Source: Setophaga petechia
Lineage: Eukaryota > Chordata > Aves > Passeriformes > Parulidae
Direction: 5' to 3'
Assembly (NCBI GenBank): GCA_024362935.1
Contig: JANCRA010000007.1
Location: 21,291,003 to 21,355,002 of the forward strand
Length of the DNA: 64,000 nt
The first letter of the stretch is position 1. Every line of letters begins with the position of its first letter. The position numbers and the translations under genes are program-made. Positions 27,101-42,100 of the stretch are shown piece after piece. The notes below the pieces were generated by a model, which was not told the DNA's origin, ran no database searches, and worked only from the letters and a program-made list of their open reading frames with translations.

Positions 27101-30100
27101 ATTGCACAAAAATTAGAATTAGAAGGTAAGAACATGAAACAGCAAAATTGTAAAAAAGGAAAATAACAAACCCAGTACTTCTGGAATAGGTAGGACACAG
27201 GGAAGAAGCTACAGTAATGTACCACAGTACCTTCAAACTCTACATTTTTGCCTTGCTCTGAAAAGCATTCCATGTTACACCTCCAGAACAGAAAGTTATG
27301 TTATATACCACAGCCTCTAAAAATAGGCATAACCAAAATTGTTGCTTCCAATAGATTATTCCTGAAAAAACATTCAGCATTTGTCTTCCAGCTTCTTCAG
27401 AATCTTCTACTCAAGCTGTGAAGTCTGACACTATCTTTTTTCTCCTTATTGTCCATCAAAAAATGCTTCAGTATCTTGTCTCTTTCTGCTTTATTTTATT
27501 TCTCTGCTTTCAGTAACTCCATCTGACTTGTTACTGACTTAGCTACCACAATGTCAATTCTGTATTTATTTTTCTGCACCTGAAGTCTAAAAATAGCTTC
27601 TGTGCTTCTCTCTGGCCCTTCAACTAAGGGAAAAGAGTCTGAAATACATCAGGAGAAAATTGCATTAAACCTGGCAAGGCTGGGGTGGCAAAACGGTTGG
27701 AACAGTTTCCCTCTACTGCCCACTCAGTCTGCTCCTCTACAAGCAAAACTACATTACTGTCTTGGCCAGCATGCCATCCATACAATCAAAACATTAAATC
27801 ATGAAAATAGCTAATTCTTCATATCTGGGATTTGACCAGCTGCCTAAACTAATGTTTACACAGATCCTCACTTCAAAAGCAAAACAACTTCAGAACAAAG
27901 CATTTATTTTTCCATCTGGCTGCAGAGCTCTAGGGCAGCTAAAAAGGTCACAATTTCCTACAGAAAAAGAGCTCAGTGTAGCAGTGAGCAAGGAGAAGAG
28001 GACTGATAAATTTCCAAAGTCTCGTTGTAGTATTACAGATGGTTGTGATGCTCCTGTTGGAGCCACAACAACCAAGTATCCAATGAATAAATACTCAATT
28101 GCACCACTCTGTAATACACAGACTCACCCACTGCAATGGAGGGGGTATTGAAAGCCATTACACAGCACCCATGCACCCACTGGTACAGGGAAACTGCACC
28201 ACTCATCTGGGCTCCATTTCTGCTTTCAGATCACACAGAAACTGAACCAAACCAGCACCGCATCTTCACAGGGCAGGGCACTACCACACTTCTCAAGAAC
28301 TGGTGCCAAATGACTTATGAGAGAAGAACCATATATATTAAAAATCAGAACTGTGTAGAGGAGTATTTATTAACATATTGGCTTGTTAATTCTATCTACA
28401 GCTGAATTAGCATCAGAAATACTTTTATGCTTTCAGGCAAAACACAGGTTATTGATATAGGAATAACAACTAATAACACGGGTTATTGATATAGGAATCA
28501 ACAACTAAAAGGGTAAGAAAGTGCTTCTGATTGTACAGTCTCTGAAAACTCTGGTCTTGTGGTTGAACTAGAATCACCATTACCAAGTCTTTCCATAGTT
28601 AATAGGGTACCACCTGTCAACATTACTTTTCTATTTAAATAGTAAGTTCACAAGAACAGAAGGAGGAAAACAATTTTTCCTCTTTCAACTAATCTTACAG
28701 TCTGAAGTAATTAAAATATTAATTTGCAGTGGTTTGTATTTCTTGTTTATGAATGAATTGCATCATTGAGAGCATGTATTTTCCTTTGTACAATTTAAAA
28801 AGAAAATTACAATGTCCAGGAAATAATTTACCATCTTTCAATTTCAACACTTTGAATGCAAGTAGCAGAGTATTTCTTCAAGTGAAAGAAAAGATTAAAT
28901 CTCCTGTCTTTACTGAAGATACTCATTATTGGCAGCTAGGTGGTAATGGCACCTTCTCCCATGAGAACAGTTGTGCTCACCAGGCTGCCATACACAGGGC
29001 AGCCAGCTAGAGCAGTAGTGGAGTTTGTTAGCTGCAGCCTGAACCATACCAACAGGCATACTTGCAGTTATAAACCATGACCAATTAAACATGAAAAACC
29101 ATCTTGAATTCACTGGTAACTACACTGAAAGCAGCTAAGCATGTTCCAAGCCAAGGGAAGAGGAGGCAGAATTGCCTTTGCTGTCGGCTGCAGCAGAGGG
29201 AAGAGGCGAGTACCTGCATGACCGTCACCGCCCCGTACGTCACGGCTGTCCAGTAGATGGAGCCCACCATGATGCCAGCTGCAGCAAAGGGACATGCCTT
29301 TGAGATCAGGCGATCTGCAAGATCCAAAACGTAAACAACTGGACCTATGATAAAGGAAAAGTAAGGTTTCAAGAGAGAGATATATAGATACACACAGATA
29401 AAAGCATACTGTAGAAAAGTCAGCATCTATCACCAATAAGAAAGAACAAACGAGGCAAAGTACAAGTCTGACATACCACACATGCTGTTTAAGTGAATAA
29501 TATAATATAATATATAATTTAAAAGCTATTAAGCTAAACTTGTAACTTCTGCCTACCTACCATTTCATTTTTCCAGGAGACTGATACACTGCTTAAAGCA
29601 CAAATTTACCCAGTGATTAGCTTCCTTTGTGTTGAGTAAGAATGGTTTTTTTGTACAAACCACTTTAGGCTTAGTGCCTTTTTTATTTGTTAGATATTTT
29701 AGTTTTCTAAAGGAAAAAAATACCGATTTGTTATAATGTACTTCATGTCCTTATCTTTGACAACTTCACCTGAAAATTCTGTCACTAAACTATCCTGCTC
29801 TGTAGTAAAAAGTAGCACAGTTAATACAAAAGATTCCTTCCACTGGAAGAAACTGCATTCAGTATTTTTAAAGGATCACCTCTCAAAACACTGGAGGAAA
29901 AAATACTCCTATTCAGGTTATTCAGTGCCTTTGACAACAACACATGAATAGGTTCATTGTTCTGTCTATGCACTTTCCAGACTTACACAGGGCAAGACAA
30001 TAAATACCCTGGCTACCTTTGGTGAGGTAAACAAGGGCAATGCCTGCATCCTTTCTTTGAGGGACTGCAAGAGTATGAGTGAGGCAAAAGCCAGAACACT

Positions 30101-33100
30101 AAATGTATACATGGAAGTGAAAACCATCATCACCATAATCTGCATTACTTCTGTATTTGTCAACAAATTCTACATACAGACTGTCCTCCCACAGCTCATA
30201 TGCATGAGCAGTTCCTGTGAGCTCCCTCCTACTTTTTCCTACCAAAATCAGTGAAAATTCTCAAAACCAGCCTACAGGCATTCCTCAAGTAACTAATTCT
30301 CCATGTCTCTCAGAGTTTACCCACAGTGACAAAATTGTGACTCCCATTTCATGACTTTGTTCTTTTTCTAGAGAACAGTTCTATTAAGAATGCTTTCAAA
30401 AACCCCAGTTCCACTCAGCTCAAGTCAGCTGGTGGAAAAAAGGCAACAGGAACATCCAGTTCAACTCTTAATAGTTGTGTTTGACTTTCCAGAACACACT
30501 TAAGAAGGTGCTGAGATGTCTATCAGTATGCTGGAAGCAGCAACAAGGTCACAACTGCAAGTACTAAACACACAGTAGTTTACACATCTTGACTGTTTCC
30601 CAGAGGCACTGAAAAAGTTGTTTGGTTTTACCATTTTGAAAACTTGTGTTTGAAGACAGGAGACTCAAATGACGCTGGAGGTTGCCTTATAACACAAGTA
30701 CTAACAAATTACACCTACTGATACTAATCACTACAATGGCTACAGAATCAGGTATCGAATCCTGAGAAAATACTAGAAAAAAATTATGGAAACTATCTTT
30801 TAATTAGGTCTTAGGAAGGAAGTAGTGAGAAAGGAGGACAAAACTGTTTTTGCTTTTTAAGGTGGTACAGAGGAAGAAACAGAAAAATAAATATCACTGA
30901 TACTCAAATTAAAGAAGGAAATATGAAACAAAAATATTTTTTATTTTGAAAAATAGATCATGCTTTAAAGAGTTTTTTTCTGCCAAACTGTTTTCTTTTT
31001 ATTAAACTGAAATAATTATCTAAGAGATTCTTTGGTTACTTTCAAAGTGGTAACAATATTTTTTCTATTTAGTGGAAGTTCTTGAAAGAGCAGAAAACAG
31101 CTCACAGGAACATAATTATCACCAATCACCAGAACTGATAGGCAGTATCAAATCTAAAATGGAATTCTGATTTTGAGATAGTTCACGAGAGGTTGTTTTG
31201 AACTAGTAAATATATAAAGAAACACCCACTGTTATTTATATTCACTGATGTCTCCTTGAGTTGGTATTACTTCTAAACTATAATAATAAACTAAATTCTG
31301 TGATGAGGGTATCCTTCCACAGAATTTTTAGAAAAAAGTTTCCAGTAGTACATTAAGGGAAGTCTTAAAGTAAGTAAGTTTCTGAACTGTGATGCCTCAG
31401 GGAAGGGTATGACAAACAGTCTTCAAAGGAAGTGTTCCAAGGCTTCTTGGAAAATTCTCACTGTCCTTACTCTGCCTGGTGTGACCTTGATTGACTTGTA
31501 GTTGAATGTGCTACAACAGCTTTGGGTTGCTAGAAAGAGTTACAGAAGGGCAAGACTGGCTCACTTGTTTAAGGCACTTCAAGGTCATGACTGATGTTCC
31601 ATGGAGCCAGATTAGTTTCCCTGCTCTACTACCAGTGTCTTCTGTACTTTTAGACAAGTCTGAATTTTTATGCCCTTATCTTTAAAAATAGAAGAAGATG
31701 GTATTATGAGGAAAAATATATCAAAATACGTGAAGGGAGTCTCATATACCTGCATGCAAGAACTGAACAATGTCATGCAAGAATTTCAGGCCAGCTTCAG
31801 AATCCAGGAATGTTGGAATCTAAGCTTTCAAATACAGTTTGCCACGAATTGCAGGAACAAATGAAAATGCCTGTTATGTTAATGTATCCTGTCCAAATCA
31901 GAGCTGCTACCCCTTTTCGCCATTGTCAAAATAAAATGCAAACACATCTCACATTACAATTTCATCAGTAAAGATACAAACAAGAATTTCTAACAGTGTA
32001 AAGTTTTGTGGTGCGTTCTGTGTCCAGATGGAAACCCAGTTTTCTTCCCAAAGCCAATTCTAAATGTTATTGTTTGATGCCTTCTTTATGATGGGGAGTT
32101 ACCCTATTCAGCAAAGCCAAAGTGTGGCTGTTATATGAATAACTTGTAGTAAGTTTCATATGGGTTTATGTCTTTTTTTATATCAACAATGCAATATTGT
32201 TGTGTATATTTTCTTTCCCATTACTCAGTGTTCTATCATGGAAGTAAATGTCATCACTCAAAATTCCCCTGACACCTTAATTTCATCAGCCCTTAAGCTA
32301 CTAAGAAAGAGGTCCTCTCCCAAAGAACTGCCAGTGAGTTATTTTCAGCTCTTTCATTACAGAAATAAGATACTTTAAAAAAATCTTCTTTAAAATCTTC
32401 TAAATGCCTGCACTCAATTGCTACATCACCATTTCTCTAACAATCAGCTTTACTTTTAAACAAAATTTAAGTTTCCATGACAACATTTCATTTTCTTGCT
32501 TTGCTTAATATATCCTATAGAACACGTGGGCAAATGAAGGCTGAAATAACAGCAAGCACTGCTAATTTAAATAAATGCAACATACTGTGCATTACCCTAC
32601 TTGGCTACTCAAGTAAAGAGACTCTGGAAGACCATGTCCAACTTTTTTTTTTGACCTTGACAAACAGAGCTACAGCAGTACCCAGCAATCATAAATATTC
32701 TGCCTCTTGATTACAGGGCAATATTGTCTCAGAAACACCTCCTGACCAAAGTGAAAGTATATTTTTCCAGTAATGCCACATGCTGCTTGGGAAATTCTCC
32801 TCTGAATTTCCGCTGATAGGTGTCTCTGCAAGCTGAGTCAGAAAAAGGATGTGTTTATGTGCTGTGTGGCAACTGCTGAAAGAAGTCACCTTCTGCTGCT
32901 CAACAAGAAAAACAATCCCATTAGCCAGGAAATAATTACAGGACAATCACAAGATTTGTCTATATACCTAAATGGAACAGATCCAAAAATTTTAGAAGGT
33001 ATTTAACTAAGCCACCAAACAGGATGCAAGCAGAATATAGTTATTTCTTTCTGTCTGGGAAAGGGAACAGACAAGTTTCCAACAGAAGTGGTGCTCCGAG

Positions 33101-36100
33101 CACAAGAAAGGGGAAAAAAAGGAACGCAAGAACAAATAAATAAATAAGCAACAATTTAAATTATCCGTATCTTACCTAGCTTTGGAAATACTATTAAATA
33201 TTCTGCATTGCACTGAGGACAAGCAACTCTAGCAGTGCTGTTTCCTCTTTGCTTTTCATCCACCCAGCGCTGCAGACAAGTCTGATGCACCCATTTGGTG
33301 GAGCCCCTGCAGCGGCAGGGCCGCACCCACTCTGCTGTCCGATCATCCTCATCGGTAGCAAAGCAAACCCAGCAGCTTCTGTAATCACAGGAAGGAAAAA
33401 AAAAGGTATTTTCTGCTACTTTTGCATGCTTAAAATAAACATTCATATGTGAAAGCATACAGCTTAAGAAAATGTGCATCTAGAGGAGATGATGGTTATT
33501 ACTTCACTCTTAAACACCAGAAGTGTATTTTGTACCACAGTTTTGCTATAAGATCAACATAATAACCATAACTTTTCAGATAGCTAAACAACTGCTTTAT
33601 ACATTCTGAATTATTAATTACACTTTTAGATAGTTTATGATTAAAAAGCATTGAGACTACAGTCCAAGCTTTGAATAATTCAACATATGGAAAATCCATA
33701 TTTTTTAATGTTTTATCATCTCCTTCTACAACATTTTGGTAAGTTTTTTTAATTTTAAAAATGTAAGATCAATACTGTAGTCTGTTACTTGGGAAAGTAA
33801 GTCCAATCCACAAAAATAATAAAACACCACAAATGATACAATATATCACAAAAAACTCTAAACAATTGGATCAAATTCATTTGCTCTGTTTGAAAAGATG
33901 AAGTATTTAGTTCAAACAAGTTGCCTTTGTATAATATAAATTAAGTTACAAAGTAGTTCAAGAACACTGTTGGACCAGTAGAGGAGGAAATTTCTGCTTT
34001 TGAAAATTATGTGGGCATAAAAATTCAATTATATTAATTCTGTAAGGAGAAAACACAAGACTGACAGTCTATACAACCTCACCTGAAGTGAGCATAGAAC
34101 CAGGAACTCCCAGATATCTGGTCTGATGATTAGGCCAGACTTTTGGCCAACTTATAAGACAAAGCAAAAGATGGATCTAAACTAGGAAAATATCAGATAT
34201 GTTCAGCCAGTAATTTTTAATGTGAAATAATTTGCTAATTCCCATACTGAAGATATTGAAGTTTACATAATAAACCAGAGTCTAGCAAAATAAGAATATT
34301 ACTATACATTTTTATATATATATTTATAATGGTTTGATAAAAAAAAATATTTTATGCAAGTCACTACAATCATAGTTAAACCCTTAGAAAGGAGGACAGC
34401 AACAGCCTCATTATAATTTAACTACCAAGACATAATCTAATTAGACACTGTGACCAAACTGAAGTGTAACATCACAATTTTGATGATGAAGTTTTGTTCT
34501 CTTAACAACTTGTGTAACAACATTAAGACAAAACACTAAAAGGTTTCTTATCTGTAATGAGTAACAGACAGTAACTGAGGAAGAAGAAATTGAGAAATGC
34601 TCTCTCATAAACAAAACAACTTTATTATTTGAGAATAATGATTGTAGATTCTATTCCAGAATGTTACAGTGGTTCACAATGCTTTTCCTCTCACTTTTGC
34701 TTTTGTTTAACTCCTCTGAGGAAAAGGAAGGGGGAATTTGCAATGGGAAATTTGATTTTGTCCGGTTCCAACTTCAAGACATGAAAAATATTGTTGTCTA
34801 ACAGCTTTGCTTTTAAGACCTCACTGTTTTGGGTAGTATTCTATTTGTAAATTGAAAGTGTTCCTTTACAGAATAGCCATGCTTTTCTAATAGAAATGAC
34901 TGTGCCTATAAAGTACTTGCAAGACATTCTTTAAAGCACTAAATCTTTTTAACATCTACAGTAGTAGAAGTATGTTGAAAAAGTTGCAAGTGTGTCACAG
35001 CAGAAGGCAACCTGGAGCAATTTTTTACTTGTAAAAAGGGAATATAATTGAGCACATTGTAAAAGGCATACATCCAATCAGCATACCTGTAACAGGGAAT
35101 ACAACCTGAGATTCAGATTCCAGGGAAGACCAGAGAGAAAGCAAATTAACATTGAACAATCCGTAAAATGAACCTGTAATGTCCAGTTTTAATTACAGAA
35201 TACATTATAGTAGGAACAGATGTAAATTTAAAGTGTGGTGGTCTAAAACTGGAGCTTTTCAGTTGATGACTGACATCTGGAATCAGAACTGTAGTTTCTT
35301 CCATTCATCTTAATGGGAAGGTAAAATCAAAGTCTGACTTACTTACATTAAGAATCCCCAAATTTACTTTAACAACAAATAATACCATACAAAACTACTG
35401 ATAATTGTTCCTCTTCAGAAGTTTTTTTTTCTGCTTTACAGGTAAACATTCACTCATTCATTCCACATCCTATTTAAGTCTACAACTGCTCTAAATTTGT
35501 AATTCAGATTTTTATTTATAAATTAAAGCTGCACAACAGAGCTAGTTAGGTCTAAGGATAACATCACAAAATGCAAGTCTAGAGTTTATTCAAATAATGA
35601 CAGATTTAAGCATGAACATAATCTTGCTACACTGCAATTTTAACTGAATTTGTCCATGACAATGGTTATAGATTAAATTCTGTTCTCAAGTTCTCTGTCA
35701 AGGTTAGTAAGTCAAGAAAAATATGCATCTTTTCTTTAATTGCTTCTTGCCAGCCAATCATGCTTGAACACCTGAAAGACCTATGAAATGAATAACAAAA
35801 TCCTTCACAGACCTAAACCTTCAGCAAGTCATGAATAATGAAGGGTAAATTCCCTGTATACTGTCATCAGCTTTATCTCTTTCCATTGACAGCAGCTGTA
35901 GCAGAAAGGACTAAATAAAACCATTTCAAAACAGGTATCTAGGCTCTTGCCAGATTTTCCATTTTCTAGTACTGAATAAAATATGACCTTGATTCTTACC
36001 ACTGAATCAGGCTGCTACTCAGATAACCTGAAATAGAAAGGGCTGAAAAGGTGGAACAAAGCATTGTTTCTGACAGAAACTTGAACCTTTTTCCTTGATG

Positions 36101-39100
36101 GCTTTCTACACAGCCAAATCAATAACACCAATGTATTTTTCCACACTTCCTTGGTTCAAAAAAAAAAAAAGAAAAAAAATCAAAACAAAACATACAAAAC
36201 TCCAGACCAATATCACTATTGCAGCTCTGAATATAAGGTTACAAATGCCTTTTAGATTCAGCTCCCCAGCAGATGAAGCTTTCTGGTCTCAAAAATTCTA
36301 TTCTGACTCTGAGAATAAAGCATTTTTTGGATCTGGGTTTTTTTTTTCCTCTAGCAAAGACAAACTCTCTTCAGAGCACTGCTTGTGTTAAGAGCAAAGC
36401 AGCTGGGGAGAAAGCTGTATAGAAGATTAGAGATCCTATACTCCAAATGTTACATGACTAAGAAACCAAGGCCTGCCTAAAACCAGCTTCCTCCAAACCA
36501 CAAGTTTTTACCAGTAAGGAGCTTCTCTCTCTGGTTACAGCTCCAACACATCCCTAAGACCTCCAGGATCAGACACACCTCGACTGCTCTCCATTTTATT
36601 AAGCTATACCCCTTCTAAAGGTTGTTTTTTCCAAAACCAGTCTTAGCTGGGAGGGAAGACGGTATCTAATTCACATTATTTAAATCCAATCTGACTCAAT
36701 TTGTGAAAGCTGAATCCATCATGAAACAGTTTGTTTTCAAGCAGGCATGACTGCGTAAAGCAACACAAAAAGCCCCAAAAGCCCAGCAGATATCCTCGTA
36801 TCCACAACACTTAATGGAAGATTATGTGTTAGACTGGGACAGTACAGCTGTTTTATGATCTGGTTTCAAATATTCAGTACTGAAGTAGGAATGGAAACAT
36901 TTTGGAATTTTCCCCCTTATGTTCAGTGGCATACAAATATGAATGGTCAGCAAAAGCAGAAAACTTCTCAGAATAGAAAGCCCTATTTGACTTTTAGATC
37001 TAACTCTTACCGTGGGAAATGCAAATTTGAACATGCATGACGTGCTCTAGAATCATGAGCTAGAAACACATTTTCCCTCTCATTACAGTTCATTCATAAA
37101 CCAAAACAATTTCTGCATTTCTCTCAAATCATAAAGCTCTATTCCTGAAGTGGCAGGAATTTGCTGATATCTTGCTACAAGAGTAAAGCATCGTTGTCCT
37201 GCTAAACACAAAGGTGTCAGAGAAGCCTATTGCAATTGAATTTCACATCCAAAAAGAAGAAAGTGAAAAGGCTGAAACATAACTGATAGCAACAGTAGCA
37301 CAGAGAGCCAAGTCAGTGAGGGACAAAAAGGTACCTTGAAAGAAATGACCAAAAGCATTCCAGTCACTAGCCATAAAAAGGCACTGTTCTAAAGGATGAC
37401 CCACAGTCTGCTGTTTGGAAAAGGCAATTTTTCATGAGCTTCTATAACAACTTTTTATGCATAGTCTATGTCAACAGATAAAATATCTTGGATGATGAAC
37501 AGTGATAAGCTTTACACTAAACTTGCCAGCTACACTCTAAGCACTACAAGACCATGTTTAAGTTGGAAGACTAGGATGTCAGAAAATTGGAGTTACCTAG
37601 TAGCATTAGGCTGCTTTGGAGCTGGTTGGAATTTTAGTAGGGGGACAGCCAACTGTTCTCTCAAAAAGCAAGAGAAACACCTCATTGCAAATGCTACCAC
37701 TAAGCATTTCCTTTTCCAGAGTGTGAAGAGCCAGCAGCAATAAGATCTTGGGCTAGAGGGACACTGCCTGGTCACAAGAGAATGCAAGCCTAGCCTACAA
37801 ATCCCTGATAAGGGCTGCAAAGGAACACCATTAACCTGAGAAATGCTAGCTTATGTCAAGCTTCACAGAGGAGATGAAGTGCCAGAAGAGATGAAGCCAC
37901 TTGTAGGATGAACACTGCTCTTTCCCCAGTATTTTCCCGGCCATCAAACAGACCAAAAAATACTTTAATCTTCAATCCAACACCTGCCTACCAAACTCAA
38001 AACACCCTTACACTATCTTAACAGGAAAAACACACAAGGGAAATACACTGAGTGAAGAACAGACACTGGTGCACAAACAGTGATCTTAGATGCTCCTTGG
38101 GGACTTGAGAGGGTGCTTTTAAGGCAGCATGGCATAGCAGCCATATGCCAGCCTGTCTCACTCAGCTAGAAAACATGCTGTCACTTTGAAACAAAGTCTA
38201 AAATTCTCAAAGGAAGTCCTGAAAGTCATCTGACCTTACACCCAGTCATCTGCCTAGTCATCAAGGATAGCCTGCAAAGCTGAGTAAAGGAGATACTGTT
38301 AAGAGCCTGGATATAACAGTAAAGGCACTTTATACAAAAGCAACACTTCCCCATAGAAACAGCTCAAGCACAGAAAATCAAGCGAATGTTGTGTGAACAC
38401 ACGGGCACACAAGTGGCATTTATATACAGGCTCTGACTTCCTCTAACCTCAGGATGACATCCTATAAACTAGATTTTAAAAAGCTTTTAATAAAAGCATG
38501 TGGATAACTAAAACTCAGTAAACAAACCCATTAAAACCCCACATAATAATTAACTAGAAAGTGCACCAGAAAGATCTACTGATTATCAGAAGTTCAGTTC
38601 AAGCTTTATTATATTCTTAATTACAGCTTAAATGAAGGGGAAATATTTCACACTTGAGTTCACAGCACTATATAAAGGCAGAGATATGAGTAAAGGACTG
38701 TTCCCTGAATCCTGCTGGCTGCTTTCTAGCTTGTGGATAAAATTACACCTTTGACTGCCAGGCATCACCTATTGTGCTTAAATTTGGCCTTATTTTTTTA
38801 TGGCCTTTGCTTCTAGCCAGCTTAGAATAAGGACCTCCTCCTCAGACCTAGCCAGCTTGTTGTGTTTTGGTCTCTAGTTTGGCAAAATCTGGACTGTCAG
38901 TAAAAAAAATCAGCTTTCATTCTGAATAAATTAAATTTTTGCAACCAGTTAGTCAGACACGCTCCTTTCACAAAGTCTTCAAAATTCAGTTATCTTAAAG
39001 TTTTTAATATTACCATACTCTCACTTTTTCAAAAGGAAAAGGTGAGAAATCAAAGCTTGGCGGCCTTGCTATCAGCCTTTAATAATGCAATGAATTTTAA

Positions 39101-42100
39101 TGTTAGAAACATTTGTTTTATTTCCTAAGTGAGGGAGGGAGGATGGGGCCCTTCTACAGGCGCACAAAGGACAAATCAGGAAAAACAACAACTTGTACAA
39201 TAAGCATTTTATTACTAAAACATTATACATTTTGCTAACTGAACTTTTACTAATGTATATTAGCAGCTTGGCCTACAACTAACAATTTAAGCTACTGAGT
39301 GCCTACTGGGGGTGGGTAACACTGATTCTCACCAGCCTAAGAAGAAAAACAAAAGTGACTAAAACTAAGTGGAAAAAGAAAAACCAAACAAACAAAACCT
39401 AAACAAAGAACCACATACACACACACAAAACAATTTACTTCCAAAATGGAAACATGCTTTGAACAGAAAGTTGACATGTAGTCAAGTACATACATAGCAA
39501 ACAGTGAAGAATTCCAATAGCATTAAGTTAATGGATTTTTATAGTGCAGACAGCATGATACAATATAGGGAAAACATTTTCTCATGCCTTGTTTGACAAA
39601 TCTGTCAATCATCACACACAGGAGGGATGTGAAGCAACTAGGAAATTATGCATTAGAGGCTATTTAAAGTTACTTCCTTGAATGTGACTTAAACATCTTA
39701 ATTACTTATTAATTACCTCTAAGATGACCAGACTCCAAATGAAGACAACATTATGTAGTTTCTATAACCAACAACACAATTTCACACTGGGGGAAAAGGG
39801 AAGGGAGTTGCATCAGAAGAATGCCAATGCTGGTATTTGTGGTACAGGTACAGAATGGGTGACAGATGCTACAAACATCAGGAGCGACCCTCATACAGAA
39901 CAGACCAAGTGTGACCTGCCTAGAACTGTAACCATCCTGACATGGAGCTGCTGCTGTGATGAGCAAATGAGAAGAAATGCAAAGTTATTGACTGAGTCTG
40001 TACCATGGGAGCTCAATCTCCTGCAGCCCTTTCCCAGTGTCAGTTAATGCAGAAGTACAAATGGATCTTTAGTTATTACAGAAGCAAATACATTGGCACA
40101 GACATCTGTGAGAAACTAAACATGGTTCCTTGCTTTACACTCAATTTTGAGGGATAGTCCTTGTGAAATAGAAGTTTGATGTTTTTTACGTATTCCTAGA
40201 GAATTTCATGGTTAAACTGACCATACAGGGTAAGCAATCTTCCTGTTGAGCTTTTCCACAGAAAAGAGAAGGAAAAAGAAAAGGAAGTGTAGTCCTCCAA
40301 CTCCAAAGCAAGCAAATTGCTTTGAACTCAAGAGTTTATGACAGATAATATTACTCAAGTTATTCTCAGTTTATAATTTCTATTTTTTTGCCAGAAAATT
40401 TACAGTATAAGAGAACAAACCAAAAAGCTCTACTTAAGTCAGTCATCTTATATAATCCTAATAATAAAAATTGGAACAATTTCTGACCTAAAAATTACCA
40501 AAAAATTTAAATGCCAACAAGATAAATTCTTGGGATGTTAATATCTCAAGAATAACAAAAACCACCTATCAAATGTGGCAGACATTGAAAATTTGGAAAT
40601 GTCTTTACTCTGAATAAATGTGAACAAAATTGCAAGGTGTCTGATGGTGACATTAAAGTAACTCTCCTCGACAAGCTGTGCAACTGACTGCATGACTCAC
40701 CAGCAGAACAGTCACAAGCACCCTGCACATGCTCTTCTGTAATTACATCCCTCACAGAAAGCTAACTAAATGTTGGCACATTTTAGGCCAATAAAAAATA
40801 TCCACTTCTAAACAAAAATATTCACATTCCAGGAGGTACTTAGAAGAAAGAAATGAGAAGAGATCTGGAAGGTACATAATGACCACACTGCAGGTTTAAA
40901 ATAGAGAGTCTTGTCTTTTTTAGAATGTGAAGAAATAATTAATTACATCAACACGGCTTAAAAAAAAATAGCACTGAATGGCAGCCCCTCTTGTCCATGA
41001 GAACTCGTTTATTTACCATCTTCCCACTGCTTCAGCAGTTTCTTTTACTATGTACACATTGAAGAAGAGCTGCATGGTCATAGGAGGAAACAGGCAGAGA
41101 TACATAAACTGAGAACACTAAACAGTCCATACTTCCCATCAGCAATCACCTGAAAACCTAGAAACACTAACAATTATCCAAAAAGTTTGTTTCTGTGAAA
41201 GTTGTTTCCAAACATAAGCACATAGAAGGATTCCCTGGATAGCCCTTAAATCAACTGGTATTTACTTGTTATAGGGGAAACTATTATATAGCAGGCCAGT
41301 TTAATTTTTAGGTTAACTTAGAAACAAATCAACAGCTAGCCCCTGATTTAATATAACTTCACTGCAATTTTTTTAAGCAGTATTTAAAAGTGGATATTTT
41401 GATTGTAAGTTTTCTTATCCTACAGTAGTGTTAGGCAGGAAGTGTCTAACCCTTCCCCCAGAATCACTGACAAAAATCCTGAGCATAAGCACTTCCATTA
41501 AGTTTTAGAAATTTTTGACAAAAAGCACTCATATTAGCATTAACATGACAGGAGCAAAAATTCTTAAGAGAAAAAAAGCAAATTCCCAATCCAACTAGAA
41601 AGGAAGTTATCTCAACTTTTAGGTAAAAGTTTCAGAGCTGGTGCTAAAAAAGACCAAGTGCAGATGTGCTAGAAGGCGCCAGTGGGCTGTACCTTCCCAC
41701 TGGTACCTCCAGCATAGTATGCTTAAGTGACCCAGGGCAAATGCTACTGTGCTGCTTTCCCTTAAACTGGGATTACATCCAGACTTGGTATCACAGAATT
41801 ACAGCTTGGAAGGGACCACAGCAGATCCTGTCAGACCTCCTGCCCAAGACAGAAGCAACACCAAATTCAGACCAGACAGCAGAGCGCTCTCCAGCTGGGT
41901 CCTGACGAGCCCCATGGGCCAAGATCCACACCTGCACTGGGCAACTTGTTCCCAAGCTCAGCTGCATCACTCCCATCCTCACATGCTGAAAACTCCTCTG
42001 TTCAAATTTACAGTTGATTCTCATCATCCTGCCAGGAACCTCCAGAGTCATTGTTCTGAACAGCCTCCTTGGTAGGCAGAAGGTCATCAGGCCTCCCAAG

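Noticed and set aside
29085..29481. Longer protein (113-123 codons) around MARCHF5 exon 3
   Set aside because: It is read-through of exon 3 into its introns plus an out-of-frame shadow; the splice sites define the real 131-nt exon.
36150..36178. A-rich tract as a retroposon poly(A) tail in MARCHF5 intron 1
   Set aside because: No recognisable element body or target-site duplication upstream; treated as simple sequence.
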